Assembly: GCF_000831385.1 (NCBI RefSeq)
Contig: NZ_AP014548.1
Span: 1,541,779 to 1,605,778, forward strand
Source: Nonlabens marinus S1-08
GTDB lineage: Bacteria > Bacteroidota > Bacteroidia > Flavobacteriales > Flavobacteriaceae
Direction: 5' to 3'
Length of the DNA stretch: 64,000 bases
The position numbers were made by a program, and so were the translations under genes. Positions 38,804 through 47,116 of this stretch are shown in pieces; within the stretch, counting starts at the first letter, position 1, and every line of letters begins with the position of its first letter. The notes below the pieces were generated by a model that was not told the origin of the DNA, did not search any database, and worked only from the letters and a program-made list of their open reading frames with translations.

Positions 38804-39316
38804 GTGGAAGAGAAAGTAATTTTAGTAAACGAGAAAGACGAGCAAATAGGACTCATGGAAAAAATAGAAGCCCATAGAAAGGCTTTATTGCACCGGGCAT
38901 TTTCTGTATTTGTAGTCAACGATAAAAATCAAATCATGCTCCAACAGCGCGCTCTTGAGAAATACCATTCTCCAGGTTTGTGGACGAATACCTGTTGCAG
39001 TCACCAGCGGGAAGGAGAAACTAATATTCAAGCAGGCAAGCGACGATTGATGGAAGAAATGGGATTCACCACTGATTTGAATGAACTATTCAACTTTATT
39101 TACATCGCACCATTTGATAATGGTTTGACGGAGCATGAGTTCGATCACGTGATGGTTGGATCTTACAATGGGGAGCCTAATTTGAATCCTCATGAGGTAG
39201 CAGACTGGAAGTGGATGACCGCACAAGAAATTAAAACTGATATGGAAGCACAACCTGAAATTTATACAGAGTGGTTCAAGATCATTTTTGATAAGTACTA
39301 TACACACATTTCATGA
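38804..39316 (+). CDS. idi: isopentenyl-diphosphate delta-isomerase type I
   Basis: A 170-residue Nudix-fold type I IPP isomerase, which interconverts IPP and DMAPP for isoprenoid (carotenoid, quinone) synthesis. Key features are the catalytic cysteine in WTNTCCSHQR and the Nudix-like AGKRRLMEEMGF with the catalytic glutamate region later (EHEFDHVMVG). The start is GTG at 38804: an in-frame TAA immediately precedes it (38801-38803), and the conserved opening EEKVILVNEKDEQIG requires it. It overlaps the next gene by 4 bp (ATGA), so the two are translationally coupled. Confidence 0.93.
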   Translation: MEEKVILVNEKDEQIGLMEKIEAHRKALLHRAFSVFVVNDKNQIMLQQRALEKYHSPGLWTNTCCSHQREGETNIQAGKRRLMEEMGFTTDLNELFNFIYIAPFDNGLTEHEFDHVMVGSYNGEPNLNPHEVADWKWMTAQEIKTDMEAQPEIYTEWFKIIFDKYYTHIS

Positions 39317-39723
39317 GAATAACAGCCTACAGGAAAGCACATTTCAACGCTGCACACCGTTTGTACAGGAAAGATTGGAGTGATTATAAAAATGCTCAGA
39401 TATTCGGCAAATGCAGTAACCCGCATTATCATGGCCATAACTATGAGCTAGAGGTAGGCGTTACTGGTGAGGTAGATCCAGAAACAGGTTTTTTAATCGA
39501 TTTGAAAATTCTCAAAGACATCATTAAAGAACATGTGGAAGATGTGTTAGACCACAAAAACCTTAATGAGGAGGTAGAAGAATTCAAAGATTTGAATCCT
39601 ACAGCAGAGCATATTGCTTTTGTGATTTATCAAAAAATAAAAAAACATCTAGATCCTAAATACGACCTAGAAATCAAACTTTACGAGACTCCGCGTAATT
39701 TTGTTGTATATACTGGAAGCTAA
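39313..39723 (+). CDS. 6-pyruvoyltetrahydropterin/6-carboxytetrahydropterin synthase family (QueD-like)
   Basis: A 136-residue T-fold enzyme. The zinc-binding histidines lie in HFNAAHRLY and in the motif CSNPHYHGHNYELEV, whose cysteine is the catalytic residue. A C-terminal ETPRNFVVYTG segment completes the fold. It could be QueD (queuosine precursor) or a PTPS acting in pterin synthesis; other queuosine genes are not in view, so the exact role is open. It overlaps idi by 4 bp and manA by 1 bp, an unusual operon partner for both. Confidence 0.88.
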   Translation: MRITAYRKAHFNAAHRLYRKDWSDYKNAQIFGKCSNPHYHGHNYELEVGVTGEVDPETGFLIDLKILKDIIKEHVEDVLDHKNLNEEVEEFKDLNPTAEHIAFVIYQKIKKHLDPKYDLEIKLYETPRNFVVYTGS

Positions 39724-40694
39724 TGAACTGGTACCCGCTCACATTTCAACCTTTCTACAAGGAAAAAATATGGGGAGGTACGCAACTCAATAGCTTGAAA
39801 CAAATTCATCCACCTTTGTCGAACATCGGCGAGAGTTGGGAGATCAGCGATGTGGGTGATGATATTTCCAAGGTCCTGCAAGGACCTCTAGAAAACAAAT
39901 CTTTACGCTGGATTCTTGAGAATTATGGTGAAGAAGTTATGGGAACCCGAGTATCACAGCGCTTCGGTACTCAGTTCCCTATTTTGATAAAATATATTAA
40001 CACCGCTCAGGATTTATCCATTCAGTTGCATCCAGATGATAAAATGGCCATGGCAAAGCACAACAGCTTCGGTAAGACGGAGATGTGGTATGTCATGAAT
40101 AGTAATCCAGAAGCAGGATTGACCTTAGGTTTTAAAGAGGCTACGGATGAGTTCGCTTTCGCGAAAGCGATACAAAATAACAGCCTTCCTGCATTATTGA
40201 ACTTTCAAGAAGCGCAGAGAGGTGATAGTTTTTTAATAAAGCCTGGATTTGTACATGCCATAGGAGCAGGTATCACCCTGGCTGAAATTCAGCAAAGCAG
40301 TGACTTGACTTATAGAGTTCATGATTACAATCGGTTAGACGATGCTGGAAACCCTAGAGAATTGCATGTGGAAGAAGCAATTGCAGCAGCTGACTATTCA
40401 CAAGCGACAGATCATCAAATCCATTACGACCGTGAATTGTCAGGTCGTCAAAATCTTGCAGAAACCGACTATTTTGAAACTGATATTCTTCAATTTTCTG
40501 GAACTACTGATGTTAAATTAGTTCCAGAAGAAAGTTTCACCATTTTAATGAATGTGGGGGATTCCTGTAAGATAAAGCATGAGGGAACAAGTTATTCCTT
40601 TAAGCATGCGCAAACGTATTTGATTCCTGCAGCAATAAAAGAACTTGATGTTACCTGCGATGGTAGCGGGAAATTATTGTTGGTGCATTTGTAG
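39723..40694 (+). CDS. manA: mannose-6-phosphate isomerase, class I
   Basis: A 323-residue type I phosphomannose isomerase (cupin fold, zinc enzyme) linking fructose-6-phosphate and mannose-6-phosphate, relevant for glycan synthesis. The zinc site motif SIQLHPDD is at ~101-108, followed by GKTEMWYVM; a glutamate and histidine later (FVHAIGAG, RVHDYNR) complete the site. An exact palindrome (40154-40169) encodes AFAKA (context EFAFAKAIQ) in a helical insertion region. Its ATG overlaps the previous stop (TAATG). Confidence 0.93.
   Translation: MNWYPLTFQPFYKEKIWGGTQLNSLKQIHPPLSNIGESWEISDVGDDISKVLQGPLENKSLRWILENYGEEVMGTRVSQRFGTQFPILIKYINTAQDLSIQLHPDDKMAMAKHNSFGKTEMWYVMNSNPEAGLTLGFKEATDEFAFAKAIQNNSLPALLNFQEAQRGDSFLIKPGFVHAIGAGITLAEIQQSSDLTYRVHDYNRLDDAGNPRELHVEEAIAAADYSQATDHQIHYDRELSGRQNLAETDYFETDILQFSGTTDVKLVPEESFTILMNVGDSCKIKHEGTSYSFKHAQTYLIPAAIKELDVTCDGSGKLLLVHL
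40154..40169. repeat. 16-bp palindrome, copy 9 (in manA)
   Basis: Exact copy; encodes AFAKA. Confidence 0.95.
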
Positions 40695-40707
40695 CAGTAA
40701 TATTCAC

Positions 40708-40715
40708 TATTTTTG
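40708..40715 (+). promoter_or_regulatory. promoter TATTTTTG with TTG upstream
   Basis: TAnnTTTG 17 bp before the small gene at 40733; a TTG at 40689-40691 (16-nt spacer) could be the -33 element. Confidence 0.55.
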
Positions 40716-40732
40716 CAACCTAAAATTAAATC

Positions 40733-40996
40733 ATGGCAAGTATTAGAGATCTTAAGCAAGACATTAATTATGTTCTTGGAGATATCATAGAAGCAGCGTT
40801 GATCTCGCAAGCAGCTCAACCTGAAAAGGAAGCGGAAGCAGAAAAGATTATTGACGATAGTATCGCAACTTTTGACGACTTGATCGCAAGAGTAAACGAC
40901 AAAAAAGTAGAAAATCGCTCTGCACACTTAAAGCAAGTACGTGCAGATTTAGAGACAAAAGGTGCTGCTCTTATTGAGCGTGTCAACAACCTCTAG
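40733..40996 (+). CDS. conserved small protein of unknown function
   Basis: An 87-residue, mostly helical, charged protein (MASIRDLKQDINYVLGDIIE, then KKVENRSAHLKQVRADLETK). It has no signal peptide or membrane segment. I recall similar short proteins in other Flavobacteriaceae annotated only as hypothetical. It has its own promoter-like element and overlaps the 3' end of the convergent DUF4369 gene by 4 bp. No function can be assigned. Confidence 0.75.
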   Translation: MASIRDLKQDINYVLGDIIEAALISQAAQPEKEAEAEKIIDDSIATFDDLIARVNDKKVENRSAHLKQVRADLETKGAALIERVNNL

Positions 40997-41703
40997 ATTT
41001 CTTTCAAATCTTTTATCAATTCAGACAACTCTTTTCCATAAAGACTTGTCTGAATTTTTTTTGGCATTTGTTGATAGACACTGTCTAGAAATACCGGGTT
41101 TGCATCAAAGCCTTCTTCCAGCAAGATAAACGGCGCTACTTCATACTCCTTGTGAACGGTAGCATAGCTCAATGCATACTTCACTTTTTTATTCAAGTAG
41201 GTTTCATAATCAGCGTTCAATGCATCAATCGCTGCTTGAGAAGCATTTTCTTGACGGTCCAATGCCATACTGCGCTTCACAAGCTCTGTATAGGTTTTAT
41301 TGAGAGAGGCCATGTTTCTTCTAAATTCAGTCAACAATTCATTGTTCTTAGATCCTGTGATTACGGCATCTTTTTCAAAATCTTGCAAACTACTTTTTAC
41401 CGTCATGATGGTATCCTGGGCGAAGAAAGACAATCGATCATCGTACGCCGTTCCATCCTTGACATCTAAATACAAATAGAGTAATTGGGGCTCTTCTATA
41501 CTAGTGGAAAGAGTAAATTTACTAGTTCCATCAAGTGCTATGCTGTCTAGAGTCACTAAGGTTGTATCCTGAATTTTTTGAAGTTTGACAGTACCTACAC
41601 GCAACCCATCTATGTCTCCGTTTATAATGAGATTATTTGGATTTTCTTCTGTACAAGAAATCAGGCACGCAAAGATTAAGAAAGTAAAAAATGTAGACTT
41701 CAT
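40993..41703 (-). CDS. DUF4369-domain lipoprotein
   Basis: A 236-residue lipoprotein. ATG 41703 gives MKSTFFTFLIFACLISC, with the lipobox cysteine at 17; the ATG at 41733 is further from a sensible signal peptide. The N-terminal half has the DUF4369 pattern (LIINGDIDGLRVGTVKLQKI, then LDGTSKFTLSTSIEEPQLLYL), a beta domain often found in front of thioredoxin-like domains. No CxxC thioredoxin motif is present, so this is a stand-alone form. Probably periplasmic or outer-membrane; the role is unknown. It ends in a convergent overlap with the small gene at 40733. Confidence 0.8.
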   Translation of the reverse strand: MKSTFFTFLIFACLISCTEENPNNLIINGDIDGLRVGTVKLQKIQDTTLVTLDSIALDGTSKFTLSTSIEEPQLLYLYLDVKDGTAYDDRLSFFAQDTIMTVKSSLQDFEKDAVITGSKNNELLTEFRRNMASLNKTYTELVKRSMALDRQENASQAAIDALNADYETYLNKKVKYALSYATVHKEYEVAPFILLEEGFDANPVFLDSVYQQMPKKIQTSLYGKELSELIKDLKEI

Positions 41704-41749
41704 AGTTATTTTTAATGGGCTGCAAATATGCATGGAATCTTTTTAATTT

Positions 41750-43066
41750 TTAAGAGGTGGCGACAATTTGCATCAAAATCGTACACCCTATCGCTCCTAT
41801 CGTTCCAACAACATACCCGAAAACAGCAAGCAGCACGCCTACAGTCGTCAAAGAAGGGTGAAATTCAGCTGCCACAACAGGTGCGCTTGCGGCACCGCCT
41901 ACATTAGCCTGACTGCCTACCGCCATAAAGAAATAAGGGGCTTTAATTAGTTTTGCCATAAGGATCAGCAACCCGGCGTGAATTGACATCCAGACCAATC
42001 CTACCAAGATCAATAAAGGATTTTCAACTACTTGTCTCAAATCCATTTTGACACCTATGGTTGCCACTAGAATGTAAATGAAAATACTCCCGATTCTTGA
42101 TGCGCCTGCACCTTCATATTTCTTAATAGGCGTGTAAGAAAGTGAAATACCAATTAAAGTTGCGATCGATATCAACCAGAAAAACTGGCTGCTCAAGAAG
42201 CTGAGATAAATGTTTTTTGCAATGTCAGGATCAGCACTGATCCAGTCTGATATGTAGTTAGCTGCAAAATGAGCAATGCCCACGGTCCCAAACCCTATAC
42301 CTAGCATCACCATAATATCAGTGAGTGTAGCTTCCCGCTTTACGCTCAAGGAATAGTCTGTAATTTTCTTTTTCAATCGTTCAATAGAGCCTACATCAGC
42401 ACCCGTCCATTTGTCAAATTTTGCCGCATAACCTATTCCCAAAAGTAAAACCGCCATCCATAAATTAGCGACTACAATATCGACGAGAACCATGCCGCCA
42501 TACAATTCCTGATTAAAACCGTACACCTCAAGCATGGCTGTTTGATTCGCGCCGCCACCTATCCAGCTTCCAGCAATAGTACTCAAACCTCTCCATACGG
42601 CATCAGCTCCTGTAGCGTCAAAGGATTCAGGGCTTATGCTCATAAAGATGAGCAGTGCGATAGGTCCACCTATTATAATACCCACACTACCGGTAAGAAA
42701 CATGATTAAAGCTTTAGGTCCTAGATTGAAGACCGCTTTTAAATCAATACTTAAAGTCATAAGTACCAATGCAGCTGGCAACAGATATCTGGAGGCCATA
42801 AAATAGAGCGAAGAAGATTTCTCAACTAGGGCTCCATTTTCCAATTCTTTCCATTCAGAGCCTATGATTCCAGTAGAGCTCAAAATGGATGGTATGAGGT
42901 AGCACATCAAAAGCGCCGGGACGAATTTGTAGAATTTGGCCCAAAACCCTTCTTTCTTTGAGGAGGTATAAAAGACAAAGCCTAAGGCCATCATCAATAA
43001 TCCAAAAGTGATGGTGTCTTGAGTAATTAGGGGTTTAGTCTCTAATAATAAGTCTTGTAAAATCAT
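41750..43066 (-). CDS. DUF819 family integral membrane protein
   Basis: A polytopic membrane protein of ~438 residues with about ten hydrophobic segments, matching the DUF819 (YjcL-like) family. Recognisable pieces are ALVLMTLSIDLKAVFNLGPK, GSWIGGGANQTAML, ATIGVKMDLRQV and GSQANVGGAASAPVVA; the glycine-rich motifs repeat in both halves, suggesting an inverted-repeat transporter fold. ATG 43066 is chosen over 43090. Substrate unknown; the family is thought to be transport-related. An intergenic palindrome separates it from the hydrolase gene upstream. Confidence 0.85.
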   Translation of the reverse strand: MILQDLLLETKPLITQDTITFGLLMMALGFVFYTSSKKEGFWAKFYKFVPALLMCYLIPSILSSTGIIGSEWKELENGALVEKSSSLYFMASRYLLPAALVLMTLSIDLKAVFNLGPKALIMFLTGSVGIIIGGPIALLIFMSISPESFDATGADAVWRGLSTIAGSWIGGGANQTAMLEVYGFNQELYGGMVLVDIVVANLWMAVLLLGIGYAAKFDKWTGADVGSIERLKKKITDYSLSVKREATLTDIMVMLGIGFGTVGIAHFAANYISDWISADPDIAKNIYLSFLSSQFFWLISIATLIGISLSYTPIKKYEGAGASRIGSIFIYILVATIGVKMDLRQVVENPLLILVGLVWMSIHAGLLILMAKLIKAPYFFMAVGSQANVGGAASAPVVAAEFHPSLTTVGVLLAVFGYVVGTIGAIGCTILMQIVATS

Positions 43067-43129
43067 AAAAGTCGTATTCTGCAACGGCAAAATACGACTT
43101 TAAGTGATTTGATGAGGTTGGAATGATTT

Positions 43130-43145
43130 CGCTTTCGCGAAAGCG
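43130..43145. repeat. 16-bp palindrome, copy 10 (intergenic)
   Basis: Exact copy with symmetric TTT/AAA flanks, in the 94-bp gap between the hydrolase stop and the DUF819 start. Confidence 0.95.
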
Positions 43146-43160
43146 AAATCACAAACTCCT

Positions 43161-44111
43161 TTACTGCTTCACAAATGCAATGATAGAAGTTACAAGTTCT
43201 GGGTGCAATGGGAAATTAGGGTTCGTATAGCTTTTTGCGGCCTCGATGTCATCAGTACCTACTTTTTTAAACAAGTGATCCATACCCTCAATAATGACCA
43301 GTTTAGACGTAGGTAAAGCGGCGTGAAGTTTTTCTGCTTGATCGGTTCCCACTTGGCGATCGCGAGTTCCATTTAAGATCAATACGGGAATTTTGACATC
43401 TTTGATGAGTTCTTTTGGGTTGTAGACCATCCATGATTCCATGAAAGGTTGGATTTCAGGACCTACAATGGATACTAGAAAAGGATTGACTTTAGTGACT
43501 AATGAATCTTGCGCACGCATTTGCTTGAAAACTTTGGTAGCCTCCTTGTCCAACCCTGGAGCTTGAGCGGCAATTTGCTGAATCACAATGGAGTCAATTT
43601 CATCTGCAGCACCAGCGATAGAAATGAATCCATCTACGTTTTCATCAAGTGCTAACAAGGCTACTAATGAACCTTGACTGTGACCGGCAAGGTAAATGCT
43701 GGAAAATCGCCTGTCCTGCGAGAAATGTGCTACTATCGCCTTGGCATCAATTACAAAATCGTCAAACATCACATCATCTTTCATGCGCTGTTCCTTGAGC
43801 ATGGTAAAGGTGCGTTTGTCAAATCTATAGGTAGCAATGCCAGCGGAATCTAAAGCAACTGCTAATTGTTTGTGGCTATCGTTTCTAGTCATCATGCTGT
43901 TCCCATTGCGATCATTTGGGCCGCTACCGGTAAATAAAATTACCAATGGAATAGGAGCATCGGTTTCAGGAAGCAGGAGCGTTCCATTAATGTTTTTGTT
44001 GATGTTAAGTTCTATAGTTCCCGCAGCTTGAGCCGCAGGTTTATTCATTTTGAAAGCATTTTGAGAAAATGCCAAAGCAGGCAATAATAAAAGGAGAACG
44101 AACTTATTCAT
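43161..44111 (-). CDS. secreted alpha/beta hydrolase
   Basis: A 316-residue alpha/beta hydrolase with a signal peptide (MNKFVLLLLLPALAFSQ), so probably periplasmic. The nucleophile serine is in GHSQGS, the acid is likely the aspartate in LNGTRDRQV, and the histidine is in EGMDHLF. The oxyanion segment LFTGSGPNDRNGN precedes the core. This domain layout resembles esterases/acyl-peptidase-like dienelactone hydrolases; the natural substrate cannot be named. It stands alone on the minus strand. Confidence 0.85.
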   Translation of the reverse strand: MNKFVLLLLLPALAFSQNAFKMNKPAAQAAGTIELNINKNINGTLLLPETDAPIPLVILFTGSGPNDRNGNSMMTRNDSHKQLAVALDSAGIATYRFDKRTFTMLKEQRMKDDVMFDDFVIDAKAIVAHFSQDRRFSSIYLAGHSQGSLVALLALDENVDGFISIAGAADEIDSIVIQQIAAQAPGLDKEATKVFKQMRAQDSLVTKVNPFLVSIVGPEIQPFMESWMVYNPKELIKDVKIPVLILNGTRDRQVGTDQAEKLHAALPTSKLVIIEGMDHLFKKVGTDDIEAAKSYTNPNFPLHPELVTSIIAFVKQ

Positions 44112-44256
44112 TAGGATAATTTCTATATGTAAAATTGAACTGTAAAAGTGCTGAAATCTAGTTCAATTGCCGTGCCATGAACTTAAAATTTGAACAAGAA
44201 AAACAACCCGCTCATCGATGAAAGGCAGATCCTTATAGTTTTAGAAAACTTCTTAA

Positions 44257-44553
44257 TTACCTTTTTGAAATCTTATTGTGAGTAATGGCGCGCTGGCGGT
44301 TGCATTTAAAGCGGTCCATTTCAGGATCACGCAATGCACTATGCTTTGTAGGTCTGTCTTGAACTCTTGCTCGCCACATTCTAAAGCTGCTCGCTTTCAT
44401 CTGATCGCGCATGATTTTAATGACTTCACTTTCACTAACACCGAATTGGAATTCTATAGCACTAAAAGGGGTGCGGTCTTCCCATGCCATCTCGATAATA
44501 CGGTCGATGGAGCGTTCGTCTAAATCTGCGATAAGTTCTTTTGCTTTTGCCAT
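44257..44553 (-). CDS. TIGR03643 family small protein
   Basis: A 98-residue basic protein matching TIGR03643 (motifs DRIIEMAWEDRTPFSAIEFQ, FGVSESEVIKIMR and FRMWRARVQDRPTKH). The family is widespread in marine bacteria; its function is unknown, although the helix-turn-helix-like middle part suggests nucleic-acid binding. ATG 44553 (MAKAKELIADLDE) is preferred to the upstream ATG at 44583. It starts 44 bp downstream of the AlkB-like gene stop and may be co-transcribed with it. Confidence 0.82.
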   Translation of the reverse strand: MAKAKELIADLDERSIDRIIEMAWEDRTPFSAIEFQFGVSESEVIKIMRDQMKASSFRMWRARVQDRPTKHSALRDPEMDRFKCNRQRAITHNKISKR

Positions 44554-44597
44554 AATTTTATAGTCGGTATAGTTGCGCGTCAATTACAACATCAAAG

Positions 44598-45209
44598 TTA
44601 GGAACTGGGGCTCACAACCTTTCTAAAGGTCAGGTTAATGCGTGGCAGGATTTTACGTTTGGTCTTTGCAATTTGATGTTTGTAGGTATGCTGTGTCTCA
44701 CCAGCCATTAACAGCAGGCTACCATTTTCTAGTGGAAATTTGTAGCGCCATTCTTTATGCTCATTATGTCGCAAATGGAAAAATCGCTCTTGCCCTAAAC
44801 TTATGGAGGCAATTACAGGATTTATCCCTAATTCTTTCTCGTTATCAGCATGCCAGCCGTTAGAATCATTGCCATCACGATAATAGTTGGCCAGGCATAT
44901 ATTAAATTTATATCCTGTCGCTTTCTCGACATCTTCCTTGATGGACTGCATCACCGGCGACCATTCTAGTGCGTTAAACGTGATACCACTATAACTGTAT
45001 TTCATCCCGTTATCACCGTACAATTGCGTAAGCCGCGGCTCATCATAGGTCTTTCCAAAAACGGTAATCTCGTTTTGTCGCCATGGAATCGTTTGAAGCA
45101 GTGTTTTATAGAGTTGTTCCGCTTTCGCGAAAGCGTAAAAATCACTAGCATACTGCACCCTAGCGTCAGGTATTTCAATAGAGGGAAGTTGGGGTAACTT
45201 ATTATGCAT
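44598..45209 (-). CDS. AlkB-like 2-oxoglutarate/Fe(II) dioxygenase
   Basis: A 203-residue AlkB-family dioxygenase, predicted to repair alkylated DNA or RNA bases by oxidative demethylation. The iron ligands are the His and Asp of GWHADNE and the distal His in QHTYKH; the 2-oxoglutarate-binding arginine lies in PRINLTFRKV. The substrate loop NYYRDGNDSNGWHAD is typical of AlkB homologues of the ALKBH2/3 type. The start is uncertain: ATG 45209 is chosen, but ATG 45272 is possible. An exact palindrome copy (45120-45135) near the N-terminus encodes AFAKA. Confidence 0.88.
   Translation of the reverse strand: MHNKLPQLPSIEIPDARVQYASDFYAFAKAEQLYKTLLQTIPWRQNEITVFGKTYDEPRLTQLYGDNGMKYSYSGITFNALEWSPVMQSIKEDVEKATGYKFNICLANYYRDGNDSNGWHADNEKELGINPVIASISLGQERFFHLRHNEHKEWRYKFPLENGSLLLMAGETQHTYKHQIAKTKRKILPRINLTFRKVVSPSS
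45120..45135. repeat. 16-bp palindrome, copy 11 (in AlkB-like CDS)
   Basis: Exact copy; minus-strand reading gives AFAKA (context FYAFAKAEQL). Confidence 0.95.
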
Positions 45210-45285
45210 GCATACTAAAACTGTAAGGTTCTCTAGTGTTGGTGGTAGCCTAGGGCGTATCTTGCCACACATTCAAAAATAAGAT

Positions 45286-46296
45286 ATGTATACTTCTCGG
45301 ATAGCTGGAATGGGAAAATATGTTCCAGAAAATATAGTGACTAATGATGATCTTGCAGAGATCATGGATACGAATGACGCTTGGATTCAAGAGCGTACGG
45401 GTATTCAGGAACGCCGTCATATTAAAAAAGATGATGACAATACCACCGCGACTATGGGGGTCAAGGCAGCTAAAATAGCTTTGGAACGCGCTCAGGTTGA
45501 TAAAGATGATATCGACCTTATTGTTTTTGCTACTTTATCACCTGACTACTATTTTCCTGGTTGTGGTGTTCAAGTTCAGGAGATGTTAGACATTAAAACG
45601 TGTCCTGCCTTAGACGTGAGAAATCAATGTAGTGGTTTTATTTACGGTTTATCTGTAGCAGATCAATTTATCAAAACAGGAATGTATAAAAACATTCTGG
45701 TGATAGGATCTGAAAACCATAGTGGAGGACTGGATTTTAGTACGCGAGGACGTAGTGTGAGTGTCATTTTTGGTGATGGAGCAGGAGCGGCAGTTTTAAC
45801 CAGGTCAGATAAAGATGGACATGGAATTCTTTCCACGCACCTGCATAGTGAAGGGCAACATGCATTAGAGCTTTCGCTGCGCGGCCCGTCTACAGATTAT
45901 TGGGTTCCTGAAATTATCGAGGAAAACCCTCAAGGTGATGATATTCCTTATTATCCTTACATGAATGGACAGTTCGTATTTAAAAATGCGGTAGTGCGTT
46001 TTAGTGAGGTGATCATGGAAGGATTACAGGCCAACAATCTTCAAGTATCAGACATAGATATGTTGATCCCGCATCAAGCAAACTTGCGAATCTCTCAGTT
46101 CATTCAGAAGAAGTTCCAACTGTCTGACGATAAGGTGTACAATAACATTCAAAAATATGGAAACACGACCGCAGCGTCTATACCTATCGCATTGACGGAA
46201 GCCTGGGAAGAAGGTAAGATTAAGGAAGGTGATACGGTGGTGTTAGCAGCCTTCGGTAGTGGATTCACCTGGGGAAGTGCAGTGATCAATTGGTAG
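45286..46296 (+). CDS. fabH: 3-oxoacyl-ACP synthase III
   Basis: A 336-residue KAS III, which condenses acetyl- or branched acyl-CoA with malonyl-ACP to start fatty acid synthesis. The catalytic triad is visible: C115 in NQCSGF, H263 in IPHQAN and N293 in YGNTTAAS. The C-terminal glycine motif FGSGFTWGSAVI is present. The gene is divergent from the AlkB-like gene. It may be a second FabH, since Bacteroidota often have several and the main one sits with plsX/rpmF; none of those are in view. Confidence 0.9.
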   Translation: MYTSRIAGMGKYVPENIVTNDDLAEIMDTNDAWIQERTGIQERRHIKKDDDNTTATMGVKAAKIALERAQVDKDDIDLIVFATLSPDYYFPGCGVQVQEMLDIKTCPALDVRNQCSGFIYGLSVADQFIKTGMYKNILVIGSENHSGGLDFSTRGRSVSVIFGDGAGAAVLTRSDKDGHGILSTHLHSEGQHALELSLRGPSTDYWVPEIIEENPQGDDIPYYPYMNGQFVFKNAVVRFSEVIMEGLQANNLQVSDIDMLIPHQANLRISQFIQKKFQLSDDKVYNNIQKYGNTTAASIPIALTEAWEEGKIKEGDTVVLAAFGSGFTWGSAVINW

Positions 46297-46631
46297 TATT
46301 TAAATCTCAAATTCTAAATTCCAAACAAGGATCGAGCATTTAGAAAAAGTCTGAATTTGAAATTTAGTAAAAGGTATCGTCTTCCCTTCAGGGAAGATAA
46401 GAGATGGGTGTTAATTTGTGTTTCCGATTTCAAAAAACAAAATCCCGAGCCTGCAAGCTCGGGATTTCTAGTAACCAAATAATAACACTAACCATTAATT
46501 ATGAGTTATTTGGCTATTGAGTTGCGGTTTTAAAAACCGGCTTTTTATCAAATAAATCAATGAAGGTTCATCACTTCCTTCATTGAATAGACGAGCTAAT
46601 TGTCGTATTGTTACAGTAAGAATGTCAAATT
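46297..46631. other. 335-bp hairpin-rich gap between fabH and the CoA-binding protein gene
   Basis: No protein gene longer than 10 codons fits. The gap holds an AT-rich stretch (46303-46325) resembling degenerate flavobacterial intergenic repeats, a small hairpin (TCTTCCC/GGGAAGA, 46380-46397), a strong 11-bp hairpin (46440-46467), a CGGTTTT/AAAACCG hairpin (46525-46539) followed by CTTTTT, and a perfect 10-bp inverted repeat (46557-46586). Together these could be a terminator region or a structured RNA. Confidence 0.6.
46440..46467. terminator. strong hairpin, possible terminator (stem AAATCCCGAGC)
   Basis: An 11-bp perfect stem with a CTGCAA loop. It is flanked by an A-rich run upstream but no long T run downstream, so as a terminator it would act better on the minus strand; it could instead be part of a structured RNA. 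Confidence 0.5.
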
Positions 46632-46994
46632 ATGTCTAAAAAAACTTTAGTTCTAGGCGCTTCTTTAAAGGAGCAACGCTATTCCAACATTGCGATTTAC
46701 CGTTTGAGGAAGTTCAATATAGAAACAGTCGCTATAGGCCTGCGCGCTGGAATGGTGGATGATGTAAAGATACATACTGACCTTGTGCCTTTTACCGATA
46801 TTGATACGGTGACTCTGTATTTGAATCCGCAACGGCAAGTGGAATACTACGATTACATTTTGAGTTTAAAACCTAACCGAGTCATATTCAATCCTGGAAC
46901 AGAAAACCCAGAATTTTATAAAATGTTACGAGATCAGAGCGTGGAGGTTGAGGTTGCCTGTACGTTGGTAATGCTGGGGACGAATCAGTATTAG
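46632..46994 (+). CDS. CoA-binding domain protein
   Basis: A 120-residue Rossmann-like CoA-binding protein (SKKTLVLGASLKEQRYSNIA at the start; FNPGTENPEFYKMLRDQ and a final VACTLVML). This matches the stand-alone CoA-binding family (YccU-like), which lacks the catalytic parts of succinyl-CoA synthetase. Its role is unknown. It is preceded by a long, hairpin-rich leader. Confidence 0.82.
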   Translation: MSKKTLVLGASLKEQRYSNIAIYRLRKFNIETVAIGLRAGMVDDVKIHTDLVPFTDIDTVTLYLNPQRQVEYYDYILSLKPNRVIFNPGTENPEFYKMLRDQSVEVEVACTLVMLGTNQY

Positions 46995-47061
46995 AAGTTG
47001 GCAATTCATAATTATTGATTTTCTAAGAAAATCTCCATTGCCTATTTACTTTTTTAAATTT

Positions 47062-47116
47062 GCCTCATGCCTCATGCCTCATGCCTCATGCCTCATGCCT
47101 CATGCCTCATGCCTCA
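47062..47116. repeat. 7-bp tandem repeat (GCCTCAT), seven full copies plus a partial
   Basis: GCCTCAT units run from 47062 to 47110, followed by GCCTCA. The minus-strand symporter gene ends inside the array: its last codons and TGA stop (47100-47102) are made of repeat units. Confidence 0.97.
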
